A stretch of DNA of 64,000 bases from Erinaceus europaeus (GCF_950295315.1 NC_080172.1:112547512-112611511); one strand, 5' to 3'. Numbered from the stretch's first letter, positions 1 to 12,844 are shown. Notes: a model not told the origin generated them from the letters alone. Numbers and translations: made by a program.

Positions 1-324
1 GCACAGGAGCCTCAAATGTAGCAAATGGAGCATCCCTGGGTCATGCGGTAACTCATTTGTTCAACATTTTTAAGGAGCTGAAAAGTGGCTTTATAAAGTG
101 ACTGCACCATTGACATTTGTACTAGTAATGCAGAAAGGCCATGACTTCTCCATCTCCTTACCAACACTTGTTATTTTCTTTTTTTCCAAAATAGTATCCA
201 TTTTAACACTATGTAGTGCTAGCTCCACTGCAGCTTTTATCTGCATTTTCCTAATGATATTGAGTTTTTTTATGTCCTTGGGGGGGCATTTATATATCTC
301 TTTTTGAGAAATGTCAATTCCAGT

Positions 325-610
325 CTTTTTTTTTCCTCCCACTCCGGGGTTTTCCCTGGGGCTCAGTGCCAGCACTACAAATCCACTGCACCTGGGGGCC
401 ATTTTACATTTTATTGGTCAGGACAGAGGGAAATTGGCAGAGGAGGAGGAGATAGAGAGGGAAAATAACAGACACTTGCAGAACTGCTTCACAGCTCCTG
501 AAGCATCCCCCTGCCTGCAGGTGGGGATCCGGGGCAGGAATCCAGATCCTTGTGTGGGTCTTTGCGCTTAGTACCGTGTGTGCTTAACTGGGTATGCCAC
601 CACCCAGCCT
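325..610 (-). mobile_element. tRNA-derived hedgehog SINE, antisense
   Basis: Read on the minus strand it has the usual order: G-rich head with a cTGGTTAAG-like A box, a GGTTC-type B-box area, CCCCACCTGCAGG, the pyrimidine-rich body, and an AACCCTGGAG tail. It is diverged from the younger copies elsewhere in the window. Confidence 0.8.
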
Positions 611-2104
611 ACATCTTTTTCTCATTTTATAGTTAGGCTGTAACCCCAGCAATGACAAATAAATTAATTATTGAATTTAATTAGGTTGTAATTTTAGTGT
701 TTTTTCTACATATTCGGAATATGAGAACTTTACCAGATATAGGACTTGTGGGTATGCCTCCCATTCTGTTGGTTTTGTTTCCATTCTCCTGATGGGTTCC
801 ACCAAAGCACAAACTTTTTACATTTTGATGAAGACCTATTTATCTTCTTTTTACTATTTAAGTTTGTTGAGGAAGTATTTTGGAGGACTATTGTTGCAGG
901 GTCTATCTTTTCTTTGGTTTTCCTGTAATGCTGGTATCATATGTAGGAAGCCATCACTCTTCTTATCAGTGTATATTTCAACTATGAGCATAGATCTCTT
1001 GCCTGTTAGAGACAGGATTCTTATCTCATTTAGCACTTTAAAAGGATTAGTGTCTTGTAAACATTGGCAGAAGAATGAAGTCACCCAATCCTTTTGAGAG
1101 GTATGGTGAGAAGGAAGGTGAAATATATATGTGTATGTATATGTATTTGTGTATGTGTATGTATATATATCCATCCAAGTGGGAGGACTGTAGGTTAGGA
1201 ACCAACTAGGTAAGCAAATGTTTCTGCTACTGTGCTAGGTACAGTGAGTTTGATATATCTGTCAGGAGGTACTCAACTACAATGCATCTGCTCCAACGTT
1301 TACTGCCGAAAACCCTTATTTATCACAAACAATGGGAGAATGATGATAAGGAAGGCAGAAGAGATTTCCCTAGCTAAGAGCAAGTCTTATGTTTTTCAAT
1401 CCAGGGAAGCACACTTCCAACCCTCAAATGAGCCTTCAGATCGTGGCCCGAGGCAGCTAGTGAAAACACTATGGTGACATTCTGCACATTCTTGTAGTAC
1501 CTCACCCTCCCGGGTGCACAGCTGGACTGTCTGCAGCCTAGATGGGCGGATGGTGAGGTCAGATCTAAAAGGGCTTCTCTTTTCACTCTTGCACAACCAG
1601 GGCTGTTCAACGGATGGGATGGTCGCAAGGAGTGATTCAGAAGCTCCATTTCCCAGCAGATGGTTAGTATTTCCCAAATATGCTATCACCCCTTCCAGCT
1701 GTGGCTCTTTGGGGACAGCACTATTTTTTTCCAGTATGATAAGGCAATACTGTTTTAATCTATATTTCTGTTTCATTGTAATAGCTACTGTCATTACATT
1801 AGTAATCATTATCAAGTAATATACATGAAGATATACATTCACACACACACACAAAATGTTTGTATATGCTGGAGGTGGGAGTGCAGTGACTCAACTCTTT
1901 GGGGGAAATAATTGGGGGATATGTAAAAAGACAAATCAGTATCTACTTTCTGTTTAAACATCAACTTTAATGAAATGACCCAAAATAGCCTGGAAAAGGC
2001 CCCAGGTGGCAGGATATTTACAGCACCAGAATTTATGATCCGGATAGCACTTCTAAAGCAAGTTTGATTCTTTTTGGTGACTCAAGTACTTTGGTCCTTT
2101 ATTA

Positions 2105-2390
2105 TTATTATTATTTCTTTATTGGGTAATTAATGTTTTACAGTCGACAGTAAATACAATAGTTTGTACATGCATTATATTCCTCAGTTTTCCACATAAC
2201 AATACAATCCCCCACTAGGTCCTCTGACATCATGTTCCCGGAATGGTCCTCTTTTAAAGGTGACCTTTCACTGAAGGACTCTGTACTCAGTGAGCTTCCA
2301 GAAAAGTGATTACAGAGATGTGTTGATACCAGTATACTGCGAACTGCGAACTCATTTCCTCTTTTCACTGAGGACATTCTACTCTTTGTC
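2105..2390 (-). mobile_element. L1 3' end fragment, antisense
   Basis: It begins with TTTATTGGG and continues through the antisense of the L1 3' UTR found at the ends of the other L1 copies here (ACAGTAAATACAATAG, TTTCCACATAACAATAC, CCACTAGGTCCTCTG). Similarity fades after about 2230. Confidence 0.75.
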
Positions 2391-2589
2391 TAGAGAGAGA
2401 AAAACCTCTCCCCAGGTTGAATAATTTGGGTTGAGGTTATAACCAACAGTCTTTCATTTGAACATATAAGGAACTCTGAGTCTTATTTGTGATTGGATAT
2501 GTAATAGTTGATTCACTCTTGTGGACCCTGAAAAGTGTAACTATTTATCTGTCCATTTGCTTATCTATAAAAGACTATACTGGGTCATA

Positions 2590-2745
2590 AACTTACATCA
2601 GGAATGGATGTTGCCCTCAAGCTTATAGGGTTTGGAGGTAGATCAGTCACTTGTTAAATCATACACCTTGCCATAGGTGAGGCCCTAGGTTTGAGTCCCA
2701 GCACCATCTAGGAGCGTGATAGACAATACTGGAAAAGCTCCATGG
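2590..2745 (+). mobile_element. Old SINE-like repeat
   Basis: It contains a tRNA-like stretch (GAGGCCCTAGGTTTGAGTCC followed by CAGCACCAT) also seen in other diverged repeats in this window (for example near 58900). It abuts the next SINE. Confidence 0.5.
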
Positions 2746-2746
2746 T

Positions 2747-2960
2747 GGGGCCAGGCAGTGGCACAACTGGTCAAGTGCTCACAGTCCGGTGCTCAAGGAC
2801 CCAGGTTCAAGCTCCAGCTCCCTACCTACAGGAAGAAAGCTTCACGAGTGGTGAAGCAAGGCTACAGGTATCTCTATTTCTTTCACTCTCTACCTCCCCC
2901 TCTCCTCTCAATTTTTCTCTATCTTTATCCAATAGCAAATAAATAAAAATATTTTTAAAA
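2747..2960 (+). mobile_element. tRNA-derived SINE (CCAGGCAGTGG type)
   Basis: Head GGGGCCAGGCAGTGGCAC, A box GGTCAAGTGCTCAC, B box GGTTCAAGC, then CTACAGGAAGAAAGCTTCAC, a pyrimidine-rich body and an AATAAATAAAAAT tail. Confidence 0.88.
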
Positions 2961-3069
2961 GAGATAGGAAAGTCCCATAGGTGGTGGAGTAGTGCTGTGT
3001 TGTCTCTCCCTCTCTCTTTCAAAATGATTTTCTCTCTCTCTTCCAAATAAAGAGTAAAAAAATTGACAA

Positions 3070-3290
3070 CGGGGCAGGGAGGCAGTGGCGCCCCTGGTTA
3101 AGTGCTCACATTACAGGACTCAAGGACCCTGGTCCCCACCTGCAGGAGGAAAGCTTCACGAGCGGTGAAGTAAGGCTGCAGGTGTCTCTCTGTCTCTTTC
3201 CCTCTCAATCTCTTCCTCCCTTCTCAACATCTCTCTGTCTCTACAAAATAAATAACATTGAAAAAATAATAATAAAAAGAAAATTGACAC
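3070..3290 (+). mobile_element. tRNA-derived SINE (CCAGGCAGTGG type)
   Basis: Head GGGGCAGGGAGGCAGTGGCG, GGTTAAGTGCTCACATTAC, then CCCACCTGCAGGAGGAAAGC, the CTCTCTGTCTC body and an AATAAATAA tail. A short diverged tRNA-like repeat (3300-3350) follows it. Confidence 0.85.
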
Positions 3291-4089
3291 AGGGGAGGCC
3301 ACTCAGTGGTGGCATCATGCATGCAGAAGACCCTTGGCTCTTTCCCCAGTGTCAAGAAAAGAAAAAGAAAGGGTAGAAGGAAAGAAGAGCCTATGGATAT
3401 CAGTAGGACAAAAGTAGTCAGTGCCAACATTATCAAGTCCAGTACAAGACTATAGAAAACTGCTTTCTCCTGGCACCCTGAGAGGGTGCTGAGGCAGTAG
3501 GAGCATTACTTGGGCGAAGCAGTAATAGAAGACTAGGTTGGGTTTGGATGGGTAGTAATGGAGTTGAGAGATGTCTTTGCAGTGCCCTTGGCATCCGGAA
3601 GTTCATTGCCAGAGCAGCTTCAAGCCTACTCCAGCCTTTTTCTTTGCTTCTCGTCTTCACCATTCTCACTTATAGCATCACCTTTCCATCCTCATCAATC
3701 AAATCAGATCATAATTGTATGCGAGCCTTTTGTAAAGATCATGAGAGGGGGCTTTGCATCACTTTTTTTGCACTTTGCCCCTAAGCTCAGTGAATAGTAA
3801 CCATTCCTTAAAACTCCTCCTTCATGGATGGTCAAGATATTGTGAATATTTGTGAAAGCGGGTTCCCCCAGTGGAGTATGAATAGATGTGATTGAGAGAC
3901 TGGGTGTTGGGCTGACAAAGTAGATCACTTGGATAGTGTCAAACCTGATTCCCACCACACTGAAGGAGGCTGTGGTGCTATGGTCTCTTTCACTCTCTCT
4001 GCCTTCTCTTTTCTTGCAGTCTGTTTGTCCCATCATTTCAACCTCCCAGGGACTTAATGTGAGTATTGAGTAGAAAATGAGCTCCCATT

Positions 4090-5040
4090 ACAGAGTAAGA
4101 AAAAAATCTTTACATGTCAAACATCAGACAAGAGGCTAATAACTAAAAGATAAAAAGACCTCACCAAACTCACCAACAGAAAAACAAATGACCCCATCTA
4201 AAATTGGGGAGATGATATGAACAGAATAGTCACCATCAAACAGATCTAAAAGACCAACAAACATACGAAAAAATACACCAAGTCATTGATTGTCAAAGAA
4301 ATGCAAATAAAAACAACAATGAGATCAGTTCACTCCTGTAAGAATGTCATACATTCTGATGTCGTACATCAGAAAAGGTAGCAGCAACAAATGCTGGGGA
4401 GGTTGTGGGGACAAAGGAACCCTCCTGCACTGCTGGTGGGAATGTAAGTTAGTCCAGCCCCTGTGGAGAGCAGTCTGGAGAACCCTCAGAAGGCTAGGAA
4501 TAGACTTACCCTATGATCCTGTAATTCCTCTCCTGGAGAATCCTAAGAAACCAAACACATCCATCCAAAAAGATTTGCGTATACCCATGTTCATAGCAGC
4601 ACAATTTGTAGTAGCCAAAACCTGGAAGCAACCCAAGTGTCCAACAACAAATGAGTTATAGTCTAGATAAACCATGGAATTCTATTCAGCTATTAAAAAA
4701 TGGTGAATTCACCTTCTTCATCTCATCTTGGATGGAGCTTGAAGGAATCATATTGAGAAAAGTCAGAAAGAGAAAGATGAAGACAGAAGTGAAAAATAAG
4801 AACAGAAGGGAAAGCACAAAGCAGAACTTGGACTGGAGTTGGTAAATTGCACCAATGTAAAAGACTCTGAGGTTGAGGGAGGGAGGGTTCAGGTCCTGGA
4901 ACATGATGGCAGAGGAGGACCTAGTGGAAGCTGAATTATTATGTGGAAAACTGGGAAATGTTACAGATGTACAAACTACTGTATTTACTGTTGACTGTAA
5001 ACTATTAATCCTCCAATAAAGAAACTTAAAAAAATAAAAG
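4090..5040 (+). mobile_element. L1 3' end, 5'-truncated, sense
   Basis: The interrupted frame matches the C-terminal end of L1 ORF2p ([20 protein letters not shown] around 4400-4460) and then the 3' UTR ending CCTCCAATAAAGAAAC. It lacks everything upstream of the ORF2 end. Frame breaks and degenerate codons show it is an old, inactive copy. Confidence 0.9.
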
Positions 5041-5582
5041 AGGAAAAGTGGGCTCCCAGCCATTGTGCACCCCTTTTCTTCCTTTGTTGTCTCTCACCAG
5101 CTGCAGAGACCTTGAGAACTCTGCATTTTACTTGACCACCTAGTTTCTTAAGTCAGTGGTTGCTCACCTCTCCAAATTACAAATGTGTAGTACTTCCAGT
5201 TACTACTGAAACAAATCTTATATCCTCATACTTGACCCTTTCTTCTAGACTTCTCTGGCAGAGGCACGTGCCCTCAATGCTGACAGCGGACAGTCGGGGA
5301 CTGGCCCCCACACAATGAGTGACAGGCTACCACTCATTAAAAATCAGTGGTGGGAAGGCAGAATTCAATCTGAGAGATGATGTGTTCCATTTTCAGTTAT
5401 GCTGTCTCATAGGGGGAAGTGGGGGGTGCATTTAATAAAACAATAAGTGGCAGGAATATTATAAAGGATAACTCAAAAAAATAGAAAAGGAAAAATTTCA
5501 CACTTTGCTATTCAGTGGATTCACTCAGTAAAAGTCACCCAAAAATATCTGTGGATACTTAGCATGGTGTGAAATATATATA

Positions 5583-5870
5583 TGAGGGGCTGAGTGGTAG
5601 TGCACAGGGTCAAGATCACAGTATGAAGTGAAAGAACCCACGCAACAATCCTGGTTCGAGCCCCCAGCTCCCCACAAGTGATGAAGCAGGTCTGCAGGTG
5701 TCTATCTTTCTTTCCCCCTCTCTGTCTTTCCCTCCTTTCTCCATTTCTCTCTCTCTGTCTGATCTAAGGAAAAAAAGGGGGGGGGGAATGACCTCCAGGA
5801 GCAGTGGATTTGTAGTGCAGACACCAGGCCCCAGTGATAACCCTGGAGGCAAATAAGTAAATAAATATAT
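5583..5870 (+). mobile_element. tRNA-derived SINE
   Basis: Head GGGGCTGAGTGGTAGTGCAC, GGTTCGAGCCCCCAGCTCC, body with TCTCTCTCTGTCTGATC, then ATAACCCTGGAGGCAAATAA at the tail. Confidence 0.85.
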
Positions 5871-6734
5871 ATGAAACCATATTTCGTAAAGTGTGGGCTT
5901 AAAGGGGAACTCTGTTACCCAAATGGAAATTAAGGGAGGGTGCCTGTCTGTGGGCTGAGTGGTATGGTTGGTGCCCTGGGACTTCCTGTGACCAAACTTT
6001 TGATCTGGTTAACAACTGACCAGGAACCACAAAAAAAAAAAAAAGACTGGGCATGTGGGAAACCCTATGACCACATCAGTGATAAAAAGTGACCATAACC
6101 CAGTGTCTGCCAGGAGTAGCGTCCGGCACACAGCTTGGAGACAGCAAATGGCTTTTAGTTTTCCAAAGAAAAGTTGGTATCCAAGGTCAGAATGCAGGCC
6201 AGCCTGTAGGATTTCCAGGGTAACTCCAAGTCCAAGTACTGAACAGAAGCAAAAAATCCTAACACTTTTCTTTGGGTTGTGAAAACCCTCTCTGTGGTGG
6301 TGAAGGGAACACCATCAAACAGCTAAATTTGGGATGATTTGAATTGAGGGGAAGGACCAGACAGAGATCTGAGGGGCCTTGGTGATCACAGTGGATGGTC
6401 TTGCACTGTCCCTGAGCAGGCTGGGGGCTGGTACCTTTCTACTGACTTTAAATGTGTTTATTTCTAGATTTTTTTGAGCACAGTATTGAGACCCGATAGA
6501 AGAATAATCTGACAAACCTGTGTGTCTGGGCAGAAGAGAACAAATGGGCATTTTGGGTGTTTGTTTTCCCAAGAGATGTTTACCCTCCCTCTCCAAAACC
6601 TCTAGTCTATACCAAATAGGGATAGGGAAGTGGAGGAGGTGCTAAAATTAATTATAATCATCCTAGCTTTTGTCTCTGGGGGCGGGGAGCGTGAAGGGGA
6701 GCCAGAATCCCCTAAGGTGTCATAAGAAAATAAG

Positions 6735-6950
6735 AAGGGGGGGGAGTTGGTAGTGCACCTCGTTGAACACACATGTCACAATGCACAAGCACCCAGATTT
6801 GAGCCCCAGGTCCACACTTGAAGGGAGAAAGCTTTGCAAGTGGTGAGGCAGTGCTGCAGGTGTCTTTCTCTCTCCCTCACTATGTCCCCCTTCCCTTTCG
6901 ATATCTGTCTGACTGTCTCTATCCAATCAATAAAGACAATAAAAAGAAGA
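6735..6950 (+). mobile_element. tRNA-derived SINE, first of a head-to-tail trio
   Basis: Head GGGGGGAGTTGGTAGTGCAC, body GTGAGGCAGTGCTGCAGG, tail with CTATCCAATCAATAAAGAC. The next SINE starts immediately downstream in the same orientation. Confidence 0.85.
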
Positions 6951-6952
6951 AG

Positions 6953-7285
6953 GAGGGAAGCTGGGCGGTAATGCAGTGGGTTAAGTGCACATGGCACACA
7001 GTACACGTACAGATCCAGGATCCCAGTTCGAGCCCTAGCTCCCCACCTGCAGGGAGGTCACTTCACAAGCGGTGAAGCAGGTCTACAGGTGTCTTATCTT
7101 TCTCTACTCCTCTGTCTTCCCCTCCTCTTTCAATTTCTCTCTGTTCAATCCAACAACTACAATAGCAATAACAACAACAATAACAAGAGCAACCAAAAAA
7201 ATGGGAAAAATAGCCTCCAGGAGCAGTGGATTTGTAGTGCAGGAACTGAGCCCCAGCGATAACCCTGGAGGCAAAAAATAAAGGG
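6953..7285 (+). mobile_element. tRNA-derived SINE, second of trio
   Basis: Head GGGAAGCTGGGCGGTAATGC, GTGGGTTAAGTGCACATGGC, CAACAACAATAACAAG tail, then the AACCCTGGAGGCAAA terminus. Confidence 0.9.
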
Positions 7286-7590
7286 GGGGGGAGCCAGGCA
7301 GTAGCGCAGTGGGTTAAGCGCACATGGTGCAAAACACAAGGACCTGAGGTTAAGGATGCCTGTTCGAGCCCCTGGTTCCCCACCTGCAGGAGAGTCGCTT
7401 CACAGGAGATGAAGCAGGTCAGCAGGTGTCTATCTTTCTCTCCCCATCTCTGTCTTCCCCTCCTCTCTCCATTTCTCTCTGTCATATCTAACAGTAACGA
7501 CATCAACAACAACAACAATAACTACAACAATAAAAAGGGCACCAAAAAAAGGAAATAAATAAATATATATTTAAAAAAAAAAAAAGAGGA
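7285..7590 (+). mobile_element. tRNA-derived SINE, third of trio
   Basis: Head GGGGGGAGCCAGGCAGTAGC, GTGGGTTAAGCGCACATGG, CACCTGCAGGAGAGTCGC, body, then ACAACAACAATAACTAC and an A-rich end. Confidence 0.9.
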
Positions 7591-8174
7591 GGAGAAGGAG
7601 CGGAGCATCCTATCTCTCCATGAACACAAAAAAAAATCCTTCCACAGCCATGTGGTCATCCTATCTTCAAAGACACATTTGTGCATTCAGATTCGGGAGC
7701 AGTCCAAGATGCAAGAGAATACCCAAGTAAGCAGAAAGACTGCCTTAATCTGCTGACTAACACTACAGGTTTTCTTTGAGAACCCCCGAGGGTAACTCAG
7801 TTTGCTTATTTTTTTAAAAAAAAAATCAGCTTTACCATTTCAAGACAAAGCACCGTCAGCCATGCTTTCCCAGCTATCCAAGGCTGAAGCTGCAGGTCAG
7901 CAGAAAGCAGATGGTAAGGACATTGTGATAGGAGGGGTGGACAGAGGCTCTCTACCTCAACTCCCCTAGGGGACTCACAGCTATCTTCAGAACACAAGCT
8001 AATGTCCGGCATGATGCACCAACTGTCTGTATTACTCAGTATGTACCTTCATCTCTACTCTGGATGTTAGTCAGCTGTCACAGGTGGTAAAATGAAGTCT
8101 CCACTCTGAAACTTTCTATTTGTGCTCTTTGTTGGCAAGGACTTCAGACATTTCCCTGCCATTACCTATTCAGG

Positions 8175-8205
<31 letters not shown>

Positions 8206-8574
8206 TTCTCTCTCATTCCCACTTTCTCTGTCTTGGTGCCACCACTGTCTTCCTCTCCTGCCAGGACAACAGAAATGTCCAAGTGTTCTCCTTCCTTCAG
8301 TCTGACCTCAGAACCTTCCCTGATACACATGCTCCATTCAAAGTCCCGCAAGCCCTCCCCATGTCCAGTCTTGTCCTTTACTTGGCTACACTGACTCCCC
8401 TTCTATTTCTTGAGATTGTATGAACCTGAACTCATTTGTGTACTTCTGAGATAGTGGGCACTAGCTCTTCACCTGCCTGGGGTCCATAATTCATCCAACA
8501 AATACTGAATGCCTGCTGTGTGCCAGGTGTTTTTAGCTCAGTGAAGACACTGAGCTAAAATAACCTTTATTACA

Positions 8575-8795
8575 GTCATTTTTAAAAATATATATATTAT
8601 TATTTTTTATTGTATAGAGACAGAGAGAAATTGAGAGGGGAGGGGGAACTAGAGAGGAAGAGAGACACCTGCAGCCCTGCTTCACCATTCATGAAGTTTT
8701 CCCTCTGCAGGTAGGGACTGCAGGCTTGAACCTGCTTCCTTGTGTACTGTGCTGTGAGCACTTAACCAGGTGTGCCACCACCTGATCCCCATGGT
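8575..8795 (-). mobile_element. tRNA-derived SINE, antisense
   Basis: On the plus strand it runs from a T/A-rich tail through GACAGAGAGAAATTGAGAGG to CTGCAGGTAGGGACTG and ends TGCCACCACCTGATCCCC, the reverse complement of the SINE head. Confidence 0.87.
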
Positions 8796-9589
8796 CATAT
8801 TTTTGTAAGAGAGTCCTCTAGTAAATTTATAGTATGGTTGGTGCCAAGTACAGGGGCATGTGTGTGAGTTTGGGGAAAGAAAGGTGCTGATCCATGGCTG
8901 AGGTGGGGAGAAGTTTACAGACAATGTGCCCTTTTCACCTGAGATCTGAAGGCGGGGGAGGTTCTCCTCTCTGTCACTTGGGAGCTCCCCCTCCAATCCC
9001 ACTAATACCTAAATCTTGGAAAGTCAAGATCCTACACTGTCTACTTCTTCTGTCTCCAGTGTCCAGAATGGGTTCAGCACATCATAGGTGTACTGTACAG
9101 TTTGGTCAAATAAATTCAGAGATGGGAAGCTGGGGAGACTACAGTTGAAAACTGGGAAGATTTCATTCCTGACCATTGCTACTGTCTTAATTTTTCAGAC
9201 TTAATTTATAGTAGGGCAGATGCTGAAAGGTGCAAAAAAAAAAAAAAAGTGCACAGCAAATGACACATTCTTCCAAATCTACCATTTTGGGAAAAAAAGT
9301 GGTTCTTGATTGTAATCCCTAAATGAAGAGCAGGTGAGATGTTGGAAGAAATTGTTGCTTCTGACCTCTAACGTATTTCCTGAAATAGAACAGAAGAGAA
9401 GTGGAAGGATATTAGAAGGAGAGAGAGCCTCTGGAAGACTTCGCAATCCATGGCGGCTGTCATAGAAGTGAAACAGTGCTTGGGGGTGGGAGGGCAGGTT
9501 GTATTGGTGAAAATACAAGCAGGCAAAACACTTGGCTTTGTGTCCAACTACTAAGCAGGAGGGCTTGTGGAAAAAAAATAACTCTCTCT

Positions 9590-9668
9590 CTCTTTTTTTT
9601 TTTTTTAAACCTCCAGGTTTATTAATGGAGCTTGGTGCACTACGAATCCACTGCTCCTGGTGGCCATT

Positions 9669-9700
<32 letters not shown>

Positions 9701-9982
9701 TTTCTTTCTTTACTTCTTTCTTTCTGTTTATTTACTTTCCCTTTTGTTGCCCTTGTTGTTTTTTATTGTTGTAGTTATTATTGTTGTTGTTACTGATGCC
9801 GTTGTTGTTGGATAGGACAGAGAGAAATGGAGAGAGGAGGGGAAGACAAAGAGGGGGAGAGAAAGATAGACACCTGCAGACCTGCTTCACCGCCTGCAGG
9901 TGGGGATCAGGGGTTTGAATCTGAATCCTTGCACATGATGATATATACACTTAACCAAGTGTGCCACCGCCTGGCCTGAAAG
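9590..9982 (-). mobile_element. tRNA-derived SINE with expanded TTTC tail, antisense
   Basis: It starts in poly-T and the antisense of the AACCCTGGAGG terminus, has a (TTTC)n expansion at about 9668-9722, then the SINE body and the antisense head GCCACCGCCTGGCCTG. Confidence 0.88.
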
Positions 9983-10891
9983 TCATTTACTCATTTAACT
10001 TATAGTCCTTTTAAAGAGAAAAAAAAATTCTGATATTTATTGTAACCACTGGAAGGCTTTATTCAAAACTACTACCACAGAGCAAAATAGGGTTCAACTC
10101 TGCATGCAGTAAACCACCTGGGGCTTTATAATGAAAGAACAAAGTAAAGGGACAATGGATGGCATAAAATACCAAGAGATCGCAAGGCTAGGGGTATTCT
10201 TGCCAAAGCTCAGACATGTGTTTGAGAGGGTGGAGGTTGGGGAGAAACTGGGAATAAGGAAATTGAGAAACTTGGTCAGATATAAGGGATTGAAGATAAA
10301 ACTAATTGAGTAGAGCTTTTGTTGAAACTGGACTCTGCAAGAGATGGACGCAGAAGCCCAGGAGGCTCAGAGGAGTCTCATTAAAATACGGTCAAGGTGG
10401 GGTCTTTGTCAGACTCACTTTTCTGGTCTGAGAAATGAAAAGATCATAGTAATATCCAATGCAACCTGTTTATGGAACTGTTGTGGGATTAAGTCAGATA
10501 CCATTTTCTACAGTATCTATTTATCTATTTACTGCTGTGACTTTGTAGGAAACAGAAGGCACAACTCAGAAGAACACCCCCTTTCTCTTTGCTGGCTACA
10601 CTGCAGTTTATTTTAGCAACATAATTTTGTCTACCAGCACATGCACTTGATCTAACTTAGCAGCAGTCAGCTGATAGGATATTTAGAGTGACGAAAGCAC
10701 AGATTTAGGAATTGGTTCTGGAGAAAGGCTCCAGGCAGAGAGAAGTTGTAAAGGAGGTAGGCGAGTCAGAGGGCAGTGCCCAGGCCATTGAAGCTGACAG
10801 TTTTCTGTCAGGACCTTAACAAAGCATTTGAAAAAAAAACACTTGTTTCAGTGAGAAGCTAGTGTGTGAAACAGTGGAGGAGAAAGAATTA

Positions 10892-11030
10892 ATTGGAGGC
10901 AAGGGAGACAGTTTAATGGTTATGCAAAGATACTCTCAAGCTTGAGGCTACAAAGTCTCAGATTCAACTCCTGTACCAAAGCTGAGCAGTGCTCTGGTAA
11001 GAGAGAGAGAGAAGAAAAAAAAAAGTAATA
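10892..11030 (+). mobile_element. Second SINE family (GGTTATGCAAA type)
   Basis: It has TTTAATGGTTATGCAAAGA, a diverged B box, and GAGCAGTGCTCTGGTAAG, shared with the copies at 41183 and (antisense) 11490, 31140 and 45550. Confidence 0.75.
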
Positions 11031-11102
11031 ATGCATCCTATTTCACATAATACATTGAAATAAACAAAAGACTAATAGCAATATATAAGAACAAAATGAC
11101 AG

Positions 11103-11490
11103 GGACCAGACAGTGGCACACCTGGTTAAGCGCTCACATTACAGTGCTAAAGGAGCTTGGTTCAAGCCCAGCCTGTGGTCCTTTCCTACAGGAGTAAAGC
11201 TTCACAAGTGGTGAAACAGAGATGCAGGTATCTCTCTGTCTCTCTCACTTTCTTTTTTTTTCTGTTCAATTATAATTTTAATAGTTTCACAAAATAAGAC
11301 AGAGGCCTTATATTAGTTACATAACAATAGATCTTTGAATTTCAATTATAATCCAGAAGTACACAATGCCAATATTCAGAAAGAACACTTTTGATGTAAG
11401 ATGGATAATACTGCTTTTCTTCTAGTTAAATCCCCCCTCCCCTCTTAATTTCTGTCTCTGTCCAACAATAAATAAATAAAAATATTTTTT
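11103..11490 (+). mobile_element. tRNA-derived SINE split by a poly(T)-led insertion
   Basis: The SINE head and body (11103-11250) and its tail (about 11435-11490, CAATAAATAAATAAA) are separated by about 185 bp that begins with poly-T and matches no other repeat in the window. The insert looks like an antisense retrocopy of an unidentified transcript. Confidence 0.7.
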
Positions 11491-11645
11491 AAAGATTTTA
11501 TTTATTTATTAATGAGAAAGATAGGGGAGAAAGGAAGAACCAGACATCACTCTGGTACATGTGCTGCCAGGGATTGAACTCAGGACTTCATGCTTGAGAG
11601 TTTAGTGCCTTAGCCCCTGCGCTACTTCCCAGGCCACACAATAAA
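11490..11645 (-). mobile_element. Second SINE family copy, antisense
   Basis: It contains ACTCTGGTACATGTGCTGCC, GGGATTGAACTCAGGACTTC and ACTTCCCAGGCC, the antisense arrangement of the GGTTATGCAAA-type SINE. Confidence 0.75.
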
Positions 11646-11787
11646 AATATTTTTTTAAAAAGAACAGGATTATAAGGAAAACACTTTAAAAGGAAGAGAC
11701 AAGCTTAAGTTCAATTGATCACAGAGCTCACTATTTGCTAAAAAGAGTCACAGATACCACCCAGTTAAAAAAGAAAGAACTGTTTAG

Positions 11788-11962
11788 GGCCAGCAAGATA
11801 GTTCACAGGATTGCCAAGCAGGAGACCTCGGCTTGATTGAGCCTGGCCCCCACCACACTGGGGAAGTCTCAGTGATGTTCTCTGCTCCTATCTGTCTATC
11901 TGAAGAAGTTGGTTCAAGGTGGTGAGACTTCAGCAAGAACAACAACAACAACAACAAAAATG
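11788..11962 (+). mobile_element. Diverged tRNA-like SINE
   Basis: GGCCAGCAAGATAGTTCACA head, tRNA-like internal part and (CAA)n tail. The nearest relative here is the repeat at about 3905-4010. Confidence 0.6.
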
Positions 11963-11984
11963 GTTGTATTATCTATTCTAAAAA

Positions 11985-12295
11985 AGATATTCTTTTTTTA
12001 AAAAAAAATTTGTATTATTTATTTATTCCCTTTTGTTGCCCTTATTGTTTTATTGTTGTAGTTATTATTGTTGTTATTGATGTCGTCATTGTTGGATAGG
12101 ACAGAGAGAAATGGAGAGAGGAGGGGAAGACAGAGAGGGGGAGAGAAAGACAGACACCTGCAGACCTGCTTCACTGCTTGCGAAGCGACTCCCCTGCAGG
12201 TGAGGAGCCGGGGGCTCCAACCGGGATCCTTATGCTTATCCTTGTGCTTTATGCCACATGCACTTATCCCACTGCGCTACTGCTCGACTTCCTAA
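11985..12295 (-). mobile_element. Young-type tRNA-derived SINE, antisense
   Basis: Antisense of the GGGAGTCGGGCGGTAGTGC family: TTCCCTTTTGTTGCCC tail, GACAGAGAGAAATGGAGAGA body, GGGGAGCCGGGGGC, and the head ending CTACTGCTCGACTTCC. Confidence 0.9.
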
Positions 12296-12514
12296 AAAAG
12301 ATATTCTTATAAAAAAGTAAAAAATATGAGCTTGAAAAAAGAAAAGAAAGTATGTATGTGTAGTCAACCCACATCTATGAGCTCTGAAAACTATGGCTGT
12401 TCCTGCTGGAGGGAGTAGGGGCACAGAACTTGGGTGGTGGGCGTCACATAGAATTACACCCCTATTATCTTATAATCTTGTAAATCAATATTAAATCACT
12501 AATAAAAATATTTT

Positions 12515-12800
12515 TATGTACTTTTTTTAATATTTATCCCTTTTGTTGCTCTTGTTGTTCTATTGTTGTAGTTATTATTGTTGTCCTTGTTGTTGTTGTT
12601 GGATATGACAGAGAGAAATGGAGAGAGGAGGGGAAGACAGAGAGGGGGAGAGAAAGATAGACACCTGCAGACCTGCTTCACCGCCTGTGAAGCGACTCCC
12701 CTGCAGATGGGGAGCCATGGGCTCGAACGGGGATCCTTACTCTGGTCCTTGCGCTTTGCGCCACCTGCGCTTAACCCGCTGCTCTACAGCCCGACTCCCA
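12515..12800 (-). mobile_element. Young-type tRNA-derived SINE, antisense
   Basis: Same order as its neighbour at 11985: TTTTGTTGCTCTTGTTG tail, GACAGAGAGAAATGGAGAGA, CCCTGCAGATGGGGAGCC, head CTACAGCCCGACTCCC. Confidence 0.92.
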
Positions 12801-12844
12801 AATAAAAATATTTTTACAAAAATGAAAGAAAAGATTTAAAATAT

